This document shows positions 62,101-64,000 of a stretch of DNA of 64,000 nucleotides, in pieces; the stretch's first letter is position 1; every line of letters starts with the position of its first letter. The DNA is from Apostichopus japonicus (Eukaryota > Echinodermata > Holothuroidea > Aspidochirotida > Stichopodidae). The notes below the pieces were generated by a model. The model saw only the letters and a program-made list of their open reading frames with translations. It was not told the DNA's origin and ran no database searches. Made by a program: the position numbers and the translations under genes. The stretch covers positions 28,361,960 to 28,425,959 of the forward strand of contig NC_092563.1 of NCBI RefSeq assembly GCF_037975245.1. The letters run 5' to 3'.

Positions 62101-64000
62101 ATTGGTGTATGGAAAGTTAGAATGTAAATGGGGAGGATAATTGAGGATGAAAGCATTTTGAATTTAAGGACAGGAATTGGACTTGTTATAACTACATGCA
62201 TGGTAATTTTGTGCTTTCAGTTAGATCGTAGCCTTCAATAAACATTCTGCTAATATTTGCTTGACATAAATAGTCAAGTAACAGACAAAAATACAGTTCA
62301 CATATATATTGCTTGTGCATTTGGAGATTAATAGTTCCTATTGTTGCCTAGGAGTTGTTGCTATGGAGACTGTGAAAGCAAATTTTACAGCACATAGATA
62401 ATCCTGCTATTAAACCAAATCATGCATTGTTTTATTAGTTTCTCAGTCAGTATTACCTCTGCTGATTGACTTATATTTTAGAAATATTCCAAAAAAATTA
62501 ATGAATCTATATTTCAAGATTTTAATATCAATTTGTTCTTCAGAATGTTGCAGTCAGTTCAGGCATCGGGCAGAATGATTTCCAGAAGCTCTGCGAGATC
62601 ATCACAGCTGTACCATCGTTGAGGTACATCTGCCTAGACGTTGCCAACGGTTACTCTGAACTGTTTGTCGAGTTCCTCAAGAAAGTTCGTCACCAGTTCC
62701 CAGACAAAACTATAATGGTAACTACAACACAAAGCTCGCATTTGTGTGTAGGTCTAGGCTTGCATATTTTATAGGGATTCTGATTCCAAATATAATGAAA
62801 ACAGAGTAAAAATGTCATGATTACACTTTAGTTTAGTAAATCAGGTTTGTTTGGATTTCACTTCTCGGGTATTGATTTTGAAGGTTTCATAAATTAAAGG
62901 CTGTGTAATGATCTTGCATGCATATTCCCAAGAGCCTTTCTGTTCTTTTCTTTCTATCATAAATATTTCTATGAATCTCCTTTCTTAACGACAGATTATG
63001 AGAAGATATATCTTTATTTGTGTATTGATAAGTTATATATGTTTGAACTTCCAGACCCTTATGCTATTCACATCTGCTTTAATACATGTGATGTATTTAG
63101 TGTGCATTCAACTGCTATACTGTACAGAAACTGGATTACAGCAGAAAAAAGTTTAACATTCAAAGTGATACAGAAAATATTGAAGGCGAACATCTTGGTC
63201 CATCCCATATAAACTGCACTACTCAAATTTTACAATTTCAATGATACCCAATTTCATTCATTTCATGTAGAATTTTAAAGCACGTCGTGTATCCTGTGTA
63301 GAACTATATGACATTGCATAGGATATACACATCAAATTGCTTAATTAATTTTCTCTCTACGATTCGTTTGTTTCTTATTACATAATTTAGACATACTGGT
63401 AGTCAATGTTGAATGCTGATTGGTTAATATAGGCCTATACCTCACTAACGTAAAAGAGCAGACATTAATTGCTACTGTTGTGTAATTTCCCAGATATAAT
63501 ATAGTAATGGCAACATTAATAAACAGAAAAGTAGCCTGGTATAACAGTAGTCAACATCAGAATGACCTATGCAGCTGGGATTGGCTACTAACAATACTAC
63601 TAATTTTATAATACATGACTTGTAGTTTAATGTGTTCAATCTTTTTTTCTTCAACTGGAATTGTTCTCATTTGCCTTATAAACATCCCTGTTGCTTAGGT
63701 AGTACTGTGTCAGAAAGTGAAACTCCACCAGCTGCAAAATCCCTTACTTCTGCCAGGCTGAATAAATATCAAATGATTGGGATTATGGCAGCAGGGTAGT
63801 AGTGCCAAGTGTGCGGAACTTCACAGCACACAAGATTGCCCTATACAGCGGCCATGCTGCAGAATACAACAGCGCCCTCAGCATCCTCTTCCTTTTGCCA
63901 CACTACTTTGATTCCTAATTTGGTCCAACATCCATTACAAGTTTTTGTACTCTCTAACAGGCTGGCAATGTTGTGACTGGTGAGATGGTGGAGGAACTCA
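50107..64000 (+). CDS. GMPR: GMP reductase, 5' half (cut by window end)
   Basis: GMP reductase converts GMP to IMP with NADPH, releasing ammonia, in purine salvage in the cytosol. Five exons: 50107-50193, 55636-55755, 61805-61888, 62544-62717 and 63961-64000 (continues). All junctions are phase 0. They give 168 of about 345 residues. Visible signatures: [20 protein letters not shown] at the N-terminus, [12 protein letters not shown] (the NMD motif shared with IMP dehydrogenase), [39 protein letters not shown], and [13 protein letters not shown] at the edge. The catalytic Cys loop lies beyond the window. The ATG at 50107 is preferred because it matches the family N-terminus. The exon 1 donor is GAG|GTTCAC, weak after GT, but it joins E to VDLKRSF exactly as in the family. 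GMPR versus GMPR2 cannot be separated. Confidence 0.95.
51802..52141. mobile_element. MITE with TTAA target site (copy 2), in GMPR intron 1
   Basis: Begins TCTGCTTATTGGC after TTAA (51798-51801) and ends CAGCAGACCT before TTCA. It is the inverse orientation of 15224-15582, sharing AATTATAGCACGCT, GCCTGCATAGCTTCTTA, GGCAGGTCGATTAC and ACTTCTCCATGATAGC-type blocks at about 80 percent. It is older or more diverged, with the right TTAA decayed to TTCA. Confidence 0.7.
52729..52990 (+). pseudogene. 3' end of a non-LTR retrotransposon (L2/CR1-like)
   Basis: The plus-strand frame [20 protein letters not shown], then [13 protein letters not shown], is the terminal motif of CR1/L2-type reverse transcriptases and stops near 52864. 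The following UTR-like sequence (AAGCGCTACGAGAATTATTT, TTTGGCGATATG, ATTATTATAATTATTATAA) resembles the tail of such elements. The 5' part is absent. Confidence 0.7.
53494..54376. mobile_element. TIR element with 105 bp internal array, 6 bp TSD (copy 2), in GMPR intron 1
   Basis: Ends TACGGAAGCGTAGAAGGGAC and its inverted complement. Perfect 6 bp flanks ATATCC (53488-53493 and 54377-54382). The interior is a 105 bp array in the opposite orientation to copy 1 (units start at 53711, 53816 and 53921), longer than copy 1, with a partial unit and irregular joints at about 54026-54060. Minus-strand frames of 190 and 89 codons run through it because 105 is a multiple of three. Confidence 0.88.
57690..58735. 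repeat. minisatellite, 39-42 bp units
   Basis: The unit is ACTATGTAGTGTGATATGTA plus either GTATAATATGCCAATGAAATAT (42 bp, five copies, 57700-57915) or GTACAAACCAATGAAATAT (39 bp, most of the rest). A third form has an extra ATAT and ATGCAGTG (58455-58720). Blocks of several units are themselves repeated (58020-58150 resembles 58290-58430). Lengths of 39 and 42 keep all frames open, which explains the 355-codon minus-strand frame. It is not a gene. Confidence 0.95.
59500..60640. repeat. minisatellite, about 40 bp units, interrupted
   Basis: The unit is GTATGAAATACACTATTCTG followed by TGTGGTAATATTTTACATGT, about 12 copies from 59500 to 59960 and about 7 from 60360 to 60640. A roughly 400 bp palindromic insertion separates the two parts. 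Units differ at TCCATGTGG versus TCTGTGTGG. Confidence 0.9.
59962..60358. mobile_element. palindromic insertion splitting the 40 bp minisatellite
   Basis: The right half is a long imperfect hairpin: AATGAATGG...GTGCAATAGTGCAAATATTT...GTTGAAAGATG...GTTCCATTCAAC (60203-60275), mirrored at 60285-60355 around GGCTGCGTCT. The ends show TATACAA/TTGTATA. It may be a MITE. The target duplication is unclear because the host is itself repetitive. Confidence 0.55.
61889..62543 (+). other. GMPR intron 3
   Basis: Donor CTCG|GTGAGT, acceptor TTTGTTCTTCAG. No repeats of note. Confidence 0.9.
62718..63960 (+). other. GMPR intron 4
   Basis: Donor AATG|GTAACT, acceptor GTACTCTCTAACAG. A TAGGCCTA palindrome is at 63430-63437. 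No other gene seen. Confidence 0.88.

Overview
This window is animal nuclear DNA. It has intron-containing genes with GT...AG splice sites, long AT-rich introns, many TA, ATCT and minisatellite arrays, degenerate non-LTR retrotransposons and many small terminal-inverted-repeat (TIR) DNA elements. The gene set and repeat style fit a marine deuterostome, most likely an echinoderm such as a sea cucumber or sea urchin. That placement is inference; no species can be read from the window.

Layout. From 1 to about 13.4 kb there is no recognisable gene, only layered repeats: a 2.5 kb hAT-like composite with a TIR element nested in it, an 807 bp hAT-type element and further TIR elements. At 13610-14743 (+) lies an intact coding exon for a ten-helix drug/metabolite-transporter family protein (SLC35G-like). 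From 14.8 to 34.5 kb the window is again a repeat graveyard: foldback-like composites, a 2.75 kb TIR element, a broken non-LTR retrotransposon at 28.7-30.3 kb with three smaller insertions in or beside it, a second LINE 3' end, and a 397 bp pure ATCT array.

The right half is gene-rich. 36736-42531 (-) is a multi-exon C2H2 zinc finger gene of about 15 fingers, most like ZNF341; its first exon was not found. Head to head with it is a complete three-coding-exon FAM210A-like gene (DUF1279, mitochondrial) at 44109-46847 (+). From 50107 to the right edge runs the 5' half of GMP reductase (GMPR): five coding exons, the last cut by the window end. All exon junctions in these models were checked by phase. 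FAM210A sums to 813 nt and the zinc finger exons to 3072 nt, both exact multiples of three. The four genes share no evident pathway; they look like independent single-copy genes.

Most unusual content. (1) Four tiny hairpins of 25-31 nt, each starting CAGGGAG and ending CTCCCTG, sit between 7 bp direct repeats that look like target-site duplications (TSDs). One lies inside a LINE reading frame that is restored when it is removed. (2) A TIR element group with termini TAYGGAA makes perfect 6 bp TSDs in three insertions. Two of these carry an internal 105 bp array, and one has an uninterrupted paralogous site elsewhere in the window. (3) Several G-rich hAT-type miniature elements carry 8 bp TSDs.
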